The position numbers and the translations under genes are program-made. A model generated the notes under the pieces. The model saw nothing but the letters and a program-made list of their open reading frames with translations, was not told the origin of the DNA and made no database searches. Positions 7,641 to 15,793 of a stretch of DNA of 32,497 bases are shown here, piece after piece; positions within the stretch are counted from its first letter, which is position 1, and the number at the start of each line of letters is the position of its first letter. Origin of the DNA: Polyangium aurulentum (lineage in GTDB: Bacteria > Myxococcota_A > Polyangia > Polyangiales > Polyangiaceae); contig CAMCKZ010000033.1 in assembly GCA_945875545.1 (NCBI GenBank), forward strand, positions 1-32,497, read 5' to 3'.

Positions 7641-9565
7641 GCGACGATGCCGACAAGGCTTCGGCCTTCGACATCCGCGCTTCTTTTTTTCGCGAAAATA
7701 TCGGCATTGCCGCCCTCGGAAATCAGACGCGCGAAGCTCTCGAAGCGGCCACCGCGAAAGGTGTAGTCCTCACGCTTCCGTCGGGCGATCCGGCGCTCAC
7801 CTACGACGGAATTCTCTTCGGCGCTCCCAGCGATATCGCCATGGAAGACCGCATTCTTGGCCCGATTGGCTTGCACTACGACGGCGTCGTCGTGATCTTC
7901 GGCCTCGGATTTGGCCACGCGGTCCGCGCCATCCGTGATCGCACAAGGGCGCCCATCGTGGTCTTTGAGCCCGAGCCGGGCCTGCTGCGCACGGTCTTCG
8001 AACACGGCCCTTGGGATCTGCCCACGGTGCACATCGTCTCCACCACGGTCGAACTTGACCGCCTGTGGCCCCAAATTTCGAGCAACCGGCCCCACGCAAA
8101 ACTCATCGTGAGTCCGGGCTACCCGAAGCTGTACCCGGAGGCCCTTGAGCGCTTGGGCGCGGCGATTCGCAACCTCGTCGCCGACGTCGAACTCGTGGAA
8201 AACACCCGGTCGATCCGCTACCGCGAGTGGATTTCGCACGTTCTGCAAAACATCCCGGCCCTCGTCGAACACCCGCTCGCCGTCGGCATCGGCAGCGAGC
8301 TTCGCGGCGTTCCCGCGTTCATTATCGGCGCCGGTCCGTCCCTCGATATCAATGCAAAATACATCAAAGAAGCGGCCACCAAGGGCGTCGTGATTTGCGT
8401 GGAGGTTGCGGGTCGAGCCCTCGCAAAGCACAACCAAGGGCCAGCACATTTCGTAGTCTCGCTCGAGGGGCAAAATCTCGCGACAGAGCTCGAGGTCTCC
8501 ACGATCGAAGGTGAGACAATTCGTGTTATTTCGCTCTGCGCCCACCCGACGAGCTTGACCGCGGGCACCGGTGCGCTCATGCCCTTCTTTGAGTCTCTGC
8601 CGGCGTTTCGTCAGTTGCCCGAACTGACGGGCTCGCCGGGGCTCACGGTCGGGGGCAGCGTGTCAACGGTGGCGTTTTCCCTGGCTTTGCAGCTCGGGTG
8701 CAGCCCGATTGTGCTCGTGGGCCAAGACATGGCGTTTTCCGGTGGAAAAACGCACGCTGGCGGCACGCTCTTCGAAGACATCCGCGTGGAAAGTTCCAAA
8801 GAAACGGGCATGCTCCGCTTCTCGAATTTCGAGGTCGCCACGAGGCTTCGCGAGGCTTCTCACCTGGGCCCGCCCGCCAGCGCCGACGCCCTCTTCGAGG
8901 CGGAAGGTTGGGGCGGCACGGCCTCGGTATCCACCAATAGCACATTCAATTCGTACCGTATGTGGTTCGAAGTGGCCGCCGACACCGTGAAGCAAAGTGG
9001 CCTCGATTTTCGGCTCGTCAACTGCACCGAAGGTGGCGCGCGCATCAATGGTTTCGAGGAGATGACCCTGCGTCAACTTATCGACACCCTCCCCGACGTC
9101 CCGGTGACGCCCGCGTCGCTCCTCGCTGCGGGAAAGAGACGCGGCCTCGTGGCCAAGTCCGTTTTGCGCAAGTGGGCCGCAGACAATGCGAGTGTGTGCC
9201 ATCGCATCAAGCGCAGTGCGTTTCTCCTCGAGAAAACCTCCGAGATGGCCGCGCTCGCCATGGTCAAAAACGAGCCTCACGCCATCAAGCGAGCCTTCGA
9301 ACGCCTCGACCGCGCGGAGCGAGAAATGCGCCTCGCCGCGCGCCGCCAACCCATGCTCGATGCCTGGGCGTATGGCCTGCTTCACGACCTCACCGTCGCC
9401 CCTCAGGAAATCGTCGAAGCCCGCGAACGCGATGCCAAGCACGACGCCGAATGGGGCATTCGTACCGAAGGCGAGATTGCCAAAATTCTCCGCCGATCCG
9501 CCACGGATCTCGAAGAGCTTTTTCGCGCACTGGAAGCCCGCGTGGCGTCGGAAAGCAGCAATTAG
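7637..9565 (+). CDS. Maf/DUF115-family flagellin-modification protein (putative glycosyltransferase)
   Basis: This 642-residue protein belongs to the motility-associated factor (Maf, DUF115) family. Members are thought to transfer nonulosonic acids such as pseudaminic or legionaminic acid to flagellin in the cytoplasm. Seen directly: a Maf N-terminal domain (about 80-180, VVIFGLGFGHAVRAI and IVVFEPEPG), the central glycine-rich motif PAFIIGAGPSLDIN (226-239) and the downstream VGQDMAFSGGKTHA block (361-374). These resemble the Rossmann-like core of MptE/Maf proteins. The C-terminal third is helical and charged. It starts at GTG 7637, overlapping the csrA stop. The flagellin gene follows directly, fitting it as the acceptor. 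No sugar-biosynthesis genes are present here. Donor and acceptor are inferred. Confidence 0.87.
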   Translation: MSDDADKASAFDIRASFFRENIGIAALGNQTREALEAATAKGVVLTLPSGDPALTYDGILFGAPSDIAMEDRILGPIGLHYDGVVVIFGLGFGHAVRAIRDRTRAPIVVFEPEPGLLRTVFEHGPWDLPTVHIVSTTVELDRLWPQISSNRPHAKLIVSPGYPKLYPEALERLGAAIRNLVADVELVENTRSIRYREWISHVLQNIPALVEHPLAVGIGSELRGVPAFIIGAGPSLDINAKYIKEAATKGVVICVEVAGRALAKHNQGPAHFVVSLEGQNLATELEVSTIEGETIRVISLCAHPTSLTAGTGALMPFFESLPAFRQLPELTGSPGLTVGGSVSTVAFSLALQLGCSPIVLVGQDMAFSGGKTHAGGTLFEDIRVESSKETGMLRFSNFEVATRLREASHLGPPASADALFEAEGWGGTASVSTNSTFNSYRMWFEVAADTVKQSGLDFRLVNCTEGGARINGFEEMTLRQLIDTLPDVPVTPASLLAAGKRRGLVAKSVLRKWAADNASVCHRIKRSAFLLEKTSEMAALAMVKNEPHAIKRAFERLDRAEREMRLAARRQPMLDAWAYGLLHDLTVAPQEIVEARERDAKHDAEWGIRTEGEIAKILRRSATDLEELFRALEARVASESSN

Positions 9566-9603
9566 CCTCGTTTTTACGCGTGATTTTTCCCATGAGCCGG
9601 CCC

Positions 9604-9620
9604 TTGGCATGAGGGGTGCA
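9604..9620 (+). promoter_or_regulatory. Sigma-54 promoter of the flagellin gene
   Basis: TTGGCATGAGGGGTGCA fits TTGGCACGNNNNTTGCW with mismatches only at C7 and the first T of TTGC. GG (9606-9607) and GC (9618-9619) are ten bases apart. Transcription would begin near 9631, giving a leader of about 47 bases with GAGG before the ATG at 9678. Confidence 0.87.
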
Positions 9621-9677
9621 GAGAAGACCGCGTAGTGACAGCGCCCATCGCGCAGTCGCCCAATCGCGAGGTTTCTC

Positions 9678-10511
9678 ATGCCCCTGCAAATTCAAACAAA
9701 CGTCGCATCTCTTTCGGCACAGCGAAATCTCGCCACGTCGCAAACGAACTTGGCGACGGTGTTCAATCGCCTATCGAGCGGTTACCGAATCAACTCGGCA
9801 AAAGACGACGCAGCGGGCCTGGCGATCAGCGAGAGCATGAAGCTGCAGATTCGGTCGTACGTCGTGGCCGAGCGAAACGCGAACGACGCCATCTCGATGT
9901 CGCAAACCGCGGAAGGTGCTCTCGGGCAGATCAGCGACATCCTCGGGCGTATGCGTGAGCTTGCGGTGCAAGGGGCCAACGGCTCGCTCCAGTCGACGGA
10001 CCGCACCTACCTCCAAACGGAATTTCGCTCGCTGCAGCTGGAAATCCAGCGAATCATGACCTCCACGAAGTTCAACGGGCTGCCGCTCATCAACGCGTCG
10101 GCCGCCGTCGTCAACTTCCAGGTCGGCATCAGCAACATTTCCTCGGACCGCATTTCCGTCACGTTCGGTTCCGTGAAACTCGCGAATTTGATCTCGTCGG
10201 ACTCGCACCTCGACGGCGCCGCGGCGAACTCGATGACGGCGATGGACACCATCGATACCTCGCTCGCCCGCGTATCAACGGCCCGCGCCCGCTTCGGTGC
10301 CGTGATGAACCGCTTGGAAATCACGACCGCCAACATTCAGACGGTGCGCCTCAACGTCGCCGCCGCGAACTCGCGCATTCGCGACGTCGACGTGGCCGAA
10401 GAAAGCGCCAAACTCGCCCGCGAGCAGGTGCTCGCACAAGCCGGCACGTCGGTCCTCGCGCAAGCCAATCAGGTGCCGCAACAGGCCCTCGCCCTCCTCA
10501 AGGGCGGCTAA
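9678..10511 (+). CDS. fliC: Flagellin, short D0/D1-only type
   Basis: This is the filament subunit. The 277-residue product has the conserved N-terminal flagellin block (MPLQIQTNVASLSAQRNL, then RLSSGYRINSAKDDAAGLAI at about residues 31-50). It also has the conserved C-terminal block (RIRDVDVAEESAKLAREQVL, then AGTSVLAQANQVPQQALALL). The central region is only about 60 residues, so the surface-exposed D2/D3 domains are missing and the filament would be thin-walled. Residues 85-105 carry the TLR5-site-like stretch GRMRELAVQGANGS. A GAGG ribosome binding site precedes the ATG. It has its own sigma-54-type promoter. The upstream Maf gene suggests glycosylation, probably on the central Ser/Thr-rich part. 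Confidence 0.97.
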   Translation: MPLQIQTNVASLSAQRNLATSQTNLATVFNRLSSGYRINSAKDDAAGLAISESMKLQIRSYVVAERNANDAISMSQTAEGALGQISDILGRMRELAVQGANGSLQSTDRTYLQTEFRSLQLEIQRIMTSTKFNGLPLINASAAVVNFQVGISNISSDRISVTFGSVKLANLISSDSHLDGAAANSMTAMDTIDTSLARVSTARARFGAVMNRLEITTANIQTVRLNVAAANSRIRDVDVAEESAKLAREQVLAQAGTSVLAQANQVPQQALALLKGG

Positions 10512-10585
10512 ATGACGCCCTTCGCTCGGGGCCTATGACCTCACGGGCGATCGCCTCGTAACAATCTGAATTTGTATCGATTTTA

Positions 10586-10618
10586 GGATTTCGGATCCGG
10601 GCCGTTCAGGAGGTTGGA
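10586..10618 (+). promoter_or_regulatory. Cluster of four GGA motifs in the fliD leader (candidate CsrA site)
   Basis: GGA occurs at 10586-10588, 10593-10595, 10609-10611 and 10616-10618, directly before the fliD ATG at 10621. The third lies inside the AGGAGG Shine-Dalgarno (10608-10613), and the second is in the palindrome CGGATCCG (10592-10599). CsrA binds paired GGA motifs over ribosome binding sites, and csrA is encoded about 3 kb upstream. The regulatory role is inferred. Confidence 0.45.
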
Positions 10619-10620
10619 CC

Positions 10621-12024
10621 ATGGCAGCACTTGGCATTATCGGCGCTAGCGGTATCGATACGAGCAGCCTCATTTCGGCCCTCGTGTCGGCGTCCTCGGA
10701 GCCTGTCACCCTGCTAAGCCAAAAGGCCCGCGATGCGCGCTCGGCCTCCTCGCAGTTGTCGTCGCTAGGCTCCACGCTGGCCGGTCTTCGGTCCTCCGCC
10801 GGTGCCCTCGATACCGCCACCGAGGTTGCGTCGTTCGTGGTCACGCAAGCGAACACCAACGCCTTCACGACGGTGGCCGATGGCAGCGCGCAGCCGGGCG
10901 CTTACAACATCTCGGTCTCCCAGTTGGCCAAGGAGCAGCGCACGTATTCGAAAGCCTTCTCTGTGGCCAAGGCAGACGTCGCGTTGGGGCTCACAGGCAG
11001 CTTCACCCTGGCCATTGGGGCCGGAACCGCCAAAGAAATTACGCTCGCCGCCACCGACAGCCTCGAAACCGTGTCGTCGCGCATCAACGGCCTTGGTCTT
11101 CGGCTTCAGGCGGGTATTTTTCAAGAAGCCGATGGCAAGTTTCGCATGCAGCTCCGCGGCCTCGACACCGGCACCGCCAACAGCGTGACGTTCGGCGTCA
11201 GCGGTACGAGCGCCGCGGGCTCCACGTTAACCGACCCCCTCGGAATCGCCGAAACCGGGCTCACCGCCTCCGCCGGAAAGACCGTGCAGTCTGCAACGAA
11301 TTCCATTATGCTCATCGATGGTTTTTCCGTCGAGCGCACGACGAATCAGGTTTCCGGCGCCGTCGCGGGGCTCTCATTCTCGCTAAAAGATGTGACCAAC
11401 TCCACGGGCACGCACGTTCCTGTGAATGTTGCGGTGGCTCCCGACACGGGCGCTCTTGTGGGCAAGGTCACTGCCTTCGTAAGCGCCTTCAACGGCGTCG
11501 TAGGCTCGGTCAATAAGCTCGCGGGCGTCGGCGGCGTCAAGGCCGCGGTGCCGCTTTTGTCCGGCGATTCCACGCTGCGTAGCATTCTCTCGGAGCTTCG
11601 AAGCGTGGCAACTGCAGGCACTGCGGGCACGGCGGGTGGCCTCTACGCATCCATGCGCGAGGTCGGCGTCACGATCACGAAAGACGGCACCCTCGCAGTC
11701 GATGGAGACAAACTTTCGAAGGCCGTGATCGCCGATCCCGTCAGCGTTCAAAAACTTTTTGCGCGGCCCACGTCGGCGACCACCGGCGGCATCATGGCAA
11801 CGGTGCGTGAGGCGGTCGATGGCATCACGAACTTCACGACCGGCAAGCTCACCTCGCGCAAGAAGTACTTCGACGACAAGGCCGTAAAGGCCGACGCCGA
11901 GGCCGCGAAAAAGAGGACGGGCCTTGACGCGTACGCGGATCGCCTACGAAAGCAGTTCACGGCGATGGACGAGGCCTACGCAAAAAACGCGTCGCTCGGG
12001 CAACAGCTAAGTCGCATGGGATAA
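10621..12024 (+). CDS. fliD: FliD, filament cap protein
   Basis: FliD caps the filament tip and drives flagellin polymerisation. The 467-residue product begins MAALGIIGASGIDTSSLISA, the conserved FliD N-terminus (GSGID motif). It has the N-terminal coiled-coil region (SEPVTLLSQKARDARSASSQ) and the middle block VDGDKLSKAVIADPVSVQKLF near residues 360-380. The C-terminal helices end DAYADRLRKQFTAMDEAYAKN, the typical FliD ending. A consensus AGGAGG lies seven bases before the ATG. I find no sigma-54 element in the 109-base gap after the flagellin gene; it may be read through from the flagellin promoter or have another promoter type. fliS follows. Confidence 0.95.
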   Translation: MAALGIIGASGIDTSSLISALVSASSEPVTLLSQKARDARSASSQLSSLGSTLAGLRSSAGALDTATEVASFVVTQANTNAFTTVADGSAQPGAYNISVSQLAKEQRTYSKAFSVAKADVALGLTGSFTLAIGAGTAKEITLAATDSLETVSSRINGLGLRLQAGIFQEADGKFRMQLRGLDTGTANSVTFGVSGTSAAGSTLTDPLGIAETGLTASAGKTVQSATNSIMLIDGFSVERTTNQVSGAVAGLSFSLKDVTNSTGTHVPVNVAVAPDTGALVGKVTAFVSAFNGVVGSVNKLAGVGGVKAAVPLLSGDSTLRSILSELRSVATAGTAGTAGGLYASMREVGVTITKDGTLAVDGDKLSKAVIADPVSVQKLFARPTSATTGGIMATVREAVDGITNFTTGKLTSRKKYFDDKAVKADAEAAKKRTGLDAYADRLRKQFTAMDEAYAKNASLGQQLSRMG

Positions 12025-12065
12025 GGTTTTAGTTTTCTTCCCGCGGGCCGTTCTCTCCATGTGCG

Positions 12066-12084
12066 GGAGTTTCGCCGCAACTCC
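12066..12084 (+). other. Stem-loop just upstream of the fliS ribosome binding site
   Basis: GGAGTT (12066-12071) pairs perfectly with AACTCC (12079-12084) around a 7-base loop, ending next to the AGG (12085-12087) that serves the fliS ATG at 12096. There is no T-run, so it is not a terminator. It could affect access to the fliS start. Confidence 0.4.
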
Positions 12085-12095
12085 AGGTGCCCACC

Positions 12096-12494
12096 ATGAC
12101 CGACAACGCTGCAGCTCGATACCAACAGGTTCAGATCCGTACGAGCAATCCCGGAGAGATTCTGATCGCGCTCTTTGATGGTCTGTTCAAGTTTTTGCTC
12201 CTGGCAAAACACCACATGACCGCCGGCCGCCGTGGGCCAGCTGGTGAGGCAATTTCCAGGGCATTTGCGATCGTGTCGGAGCTTTACTGTTCGCTCGATC
12301 ACTCGAAGTCGCCGGAGCTCTGCGCCAACTTGTCGTCCCTCTACGACTTTTCGATGGACCGCCTGACGACCGCAAACATCAAGCGCGACCCGGCCATGAT
12401 CGACGAGTGCATTCGTGTCCTGACGCCCATTCGCGAAGCGTTCACCACGGTGGTGAAGCAGCAGAACGCAGCGGCGAGTGGTGGCCTCCGCTAA
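12096..12494 (+). CDS. fliS: FliS, flagellin export chaperone
   Basis: FliS binds the disordered C-terminus of flagellin in the cytoplasm, preventing premature polymerisation before export. The product is 132 residues from the ATG at 12096, which has AGG at 12085-12087; a GTG at 12087 would add three residues and is less likely. Conserved FliS features are ARYQQVQIRTSNPGEILIAL-FDG (residues 5-27), the helical LCANLSSLYDFSMDRLTTAN segment and the closing VLTPIREAFTTVV. The length is normal. It ends the flagellar block, 34 bases before an intrinsic terminator. Its order after fliC and fliD is the common one. Confidence 0.94.
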   Translation: MTDNAAARYQQVQIRTSNPGEILIALFDGLFKFLLLAKHHMTAGRRGPAGEAISRAFAIVSELYCSLDHSKSPELCANLSSLYDFSMDRLTTANIKRDPAMIDECIRVLTPIREAFTTVVKQQNAAASGGLR

Positions 12495-12528
12495 CGTCCA
12501 GGTGCCGCGTCACGGGCCGTGCACCACG

Positions 12529-12560
12529 CCGTGCATCGCAACGGGCTGCACGGTTTTTTT
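12529..12560 (+). terminator. Intrinsic terminator after fliS
   Basis: CCGTGCA (12529-12535) pairs with TGCACGG (12547-12553) and is followed by seven T residues (12554-12560). A second CCGTGCA at 12517-12523 could pair with the same right arm as an alternative fold. It marks the end of the flagellar transcription block. Confidence 0.92.
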
Positions 12561-12689
12561 GTCGGTAACTTCCGTGGCCGTAGGGCGAGCCGAAGAGGTC
12601 CCGCGCTTTGGTTCAGCCTCGCCGATTGCGAGGGAATTTGGCCGGGAATTTCGGTTCTTCCGCTTCCCTGTGCCACACTCCAGAGACCC

Positions 12690-14027
12690 ATGGCATCCAC
12701 GACCGACGCCCACGCTGACGCGCTTCCAACGAGCGGTATTCACCTTGAGTTTGCGCGCCTTCCGGGCTCGACAATCTTCGACGTCACGCTGCCCTCCGGT
12801 GAACGCGTGCGCGCCACGCGAAACCGTGAGCGCGTTTTTCCGGGGCTCGGCACCCTCGGCCCGTCGACGAACGCGCTCTACGAACTAGCCATCGAGGAAC
12901 TTGGTGCTGAAGCTCTCGCAGGCACGATCCTCGATCTCGGCGCAGGCTGCGGCCTTGGTGCCCAACAACTTTTGGAGGCTGGGGCGGCTGTCATCGCCGT
13001 CGATGCGGATGCAACGGCGTGCAAAGTTGCTGTCTTTTTCGCCGCGAAGGCCACCGTCATTCACGCGCCCATTGAGAGCGTTGTGCTCGATGCTCTCGCC
13101 GATGGTGCCGTGTTCATCGATGTCCTGGGGTTCTTGGAATCGCCTTTGGGTACCCTGCGCGCGGCCCGAAAACTCCTTCGACCCGGCGCGCGAATCGTCG
13201 TCGCGGAGCCCCTCGCGTATCCGGCGCAGGTCTTGATTCCACCCGCGCGCCGCGCCACGTCGCCCGCCGAGCTCGCGCTATTTTTGGAGTCCGCGGGGTT
13301 CGCTCTTCTGCGCTGCGCGGCCGATGGCGGCGTCGTGGTGGCCTCCGGCGTGGCGATCGAAGACGCCTCCGTGGATAGCCTCGTGCGGGGTGCGAACCAC
13401 TGCGGCTCCGGGGATCTGGTGGCTGCTTTGAAGCTGTTCGATGTGGTTGCTGGCGAGGGAAAACGCTCACTCGCCGTGCAAGCCGCGTTGGACTCCGTGG
13501 ACGTACTCGTGGCTCAGGGCCGAGGCGATGATGCGTGCTCACGCTTGCTGGCCATCTTGCGACGCTTTCCCGACGAGCCTCGCCCCCTTGCGGCGCTCTC
13601 GCAGTTCATGGTGGCCGCAAGTGAGTACACCGAAGCCCAGCAGCTCGCCGAAAAGGCCTCGCGTCTCGCGCCTCTCGATCCGGGCGTTCTCGTCGCGTTG
13701 GCGATCGCTCTCGATTCCACACGCAGCCCCGATGCGCCCGCAGCGTGGCGGAGAGCCTTCAACCTCACGCCACAATCGATGGAGGTCGCACTGCCTGCGG
13801 CCACGAGCGCGATGGAACATGCCTTTCCATTGCTTGCAGAACGCATCCTTTTGCGAAGCATGGAATACGCAGGAAATACCCTGGCAGATGCCTACATTTT
13901 GCGCGCCCGCGTGCGCATGGCCCTCGGGCGAAATGAAGATGCGTCCCTCGATGCGCGGCTCGCGGTGGCCTCCGATCCGCAGTCGCCCGTCGCGCGCGCA
14001 CTGCTCGCCGCCCTCGAAGCAGCGTGA
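12690..14027 (+). CDS. SAM-dependent methyltransferase with C-terminal TPR-like region
   Basis: The ATG at 12690 is chosen because earlier in-frame codons run through the fliS terminator. The 445-residue product has a class I methyltransferase core. Motif I is LDLGAGCGLG (81-90), followed by VIAVDADATA (acidic residue for the SAM ribose), a motif IV-like VFIDVLGFLESP and RPGARIVVAEPLAY. From about residue 230 the protein changes to repeated helix-turn-helix units (for example LAALSQFMVAASEYTEAQQLAEKASRLAPLDP), like tetratricopeptide repeats. The substrate is unknown. Position after the flagellar genes and downstream of Maf allows a role in flagellin modification, but the terminator shows it is a separate unit, so this is speculation. 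Confidence 0.75.
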   Translation: MASTTDAHADALPTSGIHLEFARLPGSTIFDVTLPSGERVRATRNRERVFPGLGTLGPSTNALYELAIEELGAEALAGTILDLGAGCGLGAQQLLEAGAAVIAVDADATACKVAVFFAAKATVIHAPIESVVLDALADGAVFIDVLGFLESPLGTLRAARKLLRPGARIVVAEPLAYPAQVLIPPARRATSPAELALFLESAGFALLRCAADGGVVVASGVAIEDASVDSLVRGANHCGSGDLVAALKLFDVVAGEGKRSLAVQAALDSVDVLVAQGRGDDACSRLLAILRRFPDEPRPLAALSQFMVAASEYTEAQQLAEKASRLAPLDPGVLVALAIALDSTRSPDAPAAWRRAFNLTPQSMEVALPAATSAMEHAFPLLAERILLRSMEYAGNTLADAYILRARVRMALGRNEDASLDARLAVASDPQSPVARALLAALEAA

Positions 14028-14142
14028 CCTAGCGCCCTTTTCAGTCGCATTGACCAGCCATGAAGGCGTGCGAGTCAGCATAAAAGCTGGTGGGGGTCGT
14101 TGGGGGAGCGGCAGCAGGCGCTCTCGCCGACCGTAAACTGCT

Positions 14143-14604
14143 CTAGCCGACGCGCTCCACGACGAGGGTCATTCCGTAGCCGTCGTCGTCCCAATCGACG
14201 TCGTCGAAGCAGCTGTAAATGATGCCAAGGCCGCGCCCGTGCAGCGAGATTTCGGACTGCTCGCTACGCCGTGACCGGAAGGGCGTGGGGCACGCCGCGC
14301 CCGTCCAGCGCATCGAAAATTTGACCGTTTTTTCCGTCGATTCCATGCGCACATGAATGCTGTGGGTGGCGCTGCGCTCGGCGGATCTCTCAGCAATCAG
14401 ATGCAGGTAATGCATGTAGTCTGCATCGCGCTCTGCTGAGTCGATTTCCAGTGTTCCGTGCACAAGAGCGTTCGTCAGCGCCTCCGTGAGACCAAACCGC
14501 ACGCGCTCTTTTTCGACCCAATTTGGAAGGGCCTCGACGAGTTTGTCCGTGAACGGACCCATGGCTTCCGCGCTCGCCGCAACAACGCGGTCGACGACCT
14601 TCAT
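14143..14604 (-). CDS. RsbW/SpoIIAB-like serine kinase (anti-sigma type)
   Basis: In partner-switching systems this type of GHKL kinase phosphorylates a STAS protein and binds either it or another target such as a sigma or anti-sigma factor. The 153-residue product has the N box RFGLTEALTNALVHG (36-50; Glu41, Asn45) and a glycine-rich lid HGRGLGI near residue 122. It ends in the expected strand MTLVVERVG. The G1 box is unusual: where DxGxG is expected there is RWTGAAC, so the ATP-contacting Asp is missing. The start overlaps the stop of the upstream phosphatase gene by four bases (ATGA), so the two are likely made together. Target not identifiable from sequence. Confidence 0.82.
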   Translation of the reverse strand: MKVVDRVVAASAEAMGPFTDKLVEALPNWVEKERVRFGLTEALTNALVHGTLEIDSAERDADYMHYLHLIAERSAERSATHSIHVRMESTEKTVKFSMRWTGAACPTPFRSRRSEQSEISLHGRGLGIIYSCFDDVDWDDDGYGMTLVVERVG

Positions 14605-15785
14605 GTGTCTCGGCGCTCCATGTACAAGAGGGTGGCATCGTCGGGCTGTACGGTGTCTGTTTCTAGAAATACCGCACGCACACGTTCGTGCAAACGCTCA
14701 TCAAGGGCTCCGAGCGTCTCGCCCGGATCCGCACGAAGAAGCGTGAGCCGTTCGAGCGTCTCTTCGATGGAATCCGCGAGACCAAAAGGCTCGGTCAAGC
14801 CGTCGCTTACGACGATGATCCGGTCGCCGGCCTCGATGGGAAGGCGCTCCACGCTGTAGCGCTGATCCGTGAGCAAACCCGGTGGAACGCCGCATGCGCG
14901 CACGGTGGCGATAATCTCGGAACCGCGCAAAATAGCGATGGGCGGGAGGCCTGCGTTGACGATCGCAACCTCGGCGCGGCCCAGCACAATGAGAGCCGCG
15001 CAAACGTAATGACCGGAATCTTCGTCGCACAGGTGAGAATTGAGCTGGGTCATCGCGTCGTCGATCGGGTGATCGCGCAAGAGCAAACGGAGAGAACTTT
15101 TCACACTGGAAGCCACCATGCCTGCGGACACCCCGTGCCCGCTCACATCGATCAACGCCGCAACCGGGTAGCCGTAAGGCCCTTCGATGATGTCGTAGAG
15201 GTCGCCGCCCACCTCACCGCTGGGAATAACCACGCCACTCAGGCGCCAGCCTGGCCGTTCTTGCGGCATCTTTGGCAGCTGGGAACGCTGGGTCTTGCGC
15301 GCGTCTTCGAGCTCGCTTTGAAGGGCGTCGAGTTGCGCCGCGGCGGTGTGGGCGGATTGGGCCTTCGTGCGGTCGGCGCGCGCACGAATCAGCGAGCGCA
15401 CGCGCGCCACAAGAATGCGCGTGTCGACGGGCTTGGTGATGTAGTCGTCGGCACCCGCATTGAAGGCGTCTTCGATGTGCTTCGGCAGATCAGAAGCCGT
15501 GAGCAGAATGACCGGAACGTCTTTGACTGCCTGCTTTTTCCGCATGATGCGGAGCATGGTCGGACCGTCCATTGTGGGCATCATGTAGTCGAGCAGAACG
15601 AGCGTCGGCGGCTTCTTGGCAAGCTCGGTGAGGGCTTGACTGCCGTCGTTGGCGAGCACGACTTCAAAGCCCGCTTGCTCAAGAACGGCCTTCAACATCT
15701 TGCGGTTCGCGACCGCATCATCGACAACCAGAATGGTCTCTTTGGCGGCGGCATCGGGGGGAGCCGGAGTGCGGGCGTTGGTCAC
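14601..15785 (-). CDS. Response regulator with SpoIIE-type PP2C phosphatase domain
   Basis: This 394-residue protein probably dephosphorylates the neighbouring STAS protein when its receiver is phosphorylated. The receiver covers residues 16-135: acidic pocket Asp22/Asp23, phosphoacceptor Asp66 in LLDYMMP, Thr96 and Lys118. A helical linker (about 140-175) follows. The PP2C/SpoIIE domain has all metal-site motifs: GGDLYD (193-198), DVSGHG (213-218), SDG (327-329) and PDDATLL (381-387). The start is a GTG at 15785, eight bases after the STAS gene, with no clear Shine-Dalgarno, so translation is likely coupled. The domain order is that of RsbU/RssB-like and HsbR-like regulators, except that the kinase domain is a separate gene here. 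The cognate sensor kinase is not evident. Confidence 0.92.
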   Translation of the reverse strand: MTNARTPAPPDAAAKETILVVDDAVANRKMLKAVLEQAGFEVVLANDGSQALTELAKKPPTLVLLDYMMPTMDGPTMLRIMRKKQAVKDVPVILLTASDLPKHIEDAFNAGADDYITKPVDTRILVARVRSLIRARADRTKAQSAHTAAAQLDALQSELEDARKTQRSQLPKMPQERPGWRLSGVVIPSGEVGGDLYDIIEGPYGYPVAALIDVSGHGVSAGMVASSVKSSLRLLLRDHPIDDAMTQLNSHLCDEDSGHYVCAALIVLGRAEVAIVNAGLPPIAILRGSEIIATVRACGVPPGLLTDQRYSVERLPIEAGDRIIVVSDGLTEPFGLADSIEETLERLTLLRADPGETLGALDERLHERVRAVFLETDTVQPDDATLLYMERRDT

Positions 15786-15793
15786 AGGATGAC

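Noticed and set aside
10556-10585. Possible sigma-28 promoter for fliD (TAAC, then ATCGATTT)
   Set aside because: Only CGAT of the -10 matches and the spacing to the -35-like TAAC is about two bases short. Too weak to call, although fliD is the natural candidate.
12519-12689. Upstream extension of the methyltransferase gene
   Set aside because: It would start before the fliS terminator and translate the hairpin and T-run. The ATG at 12690 is preferred.
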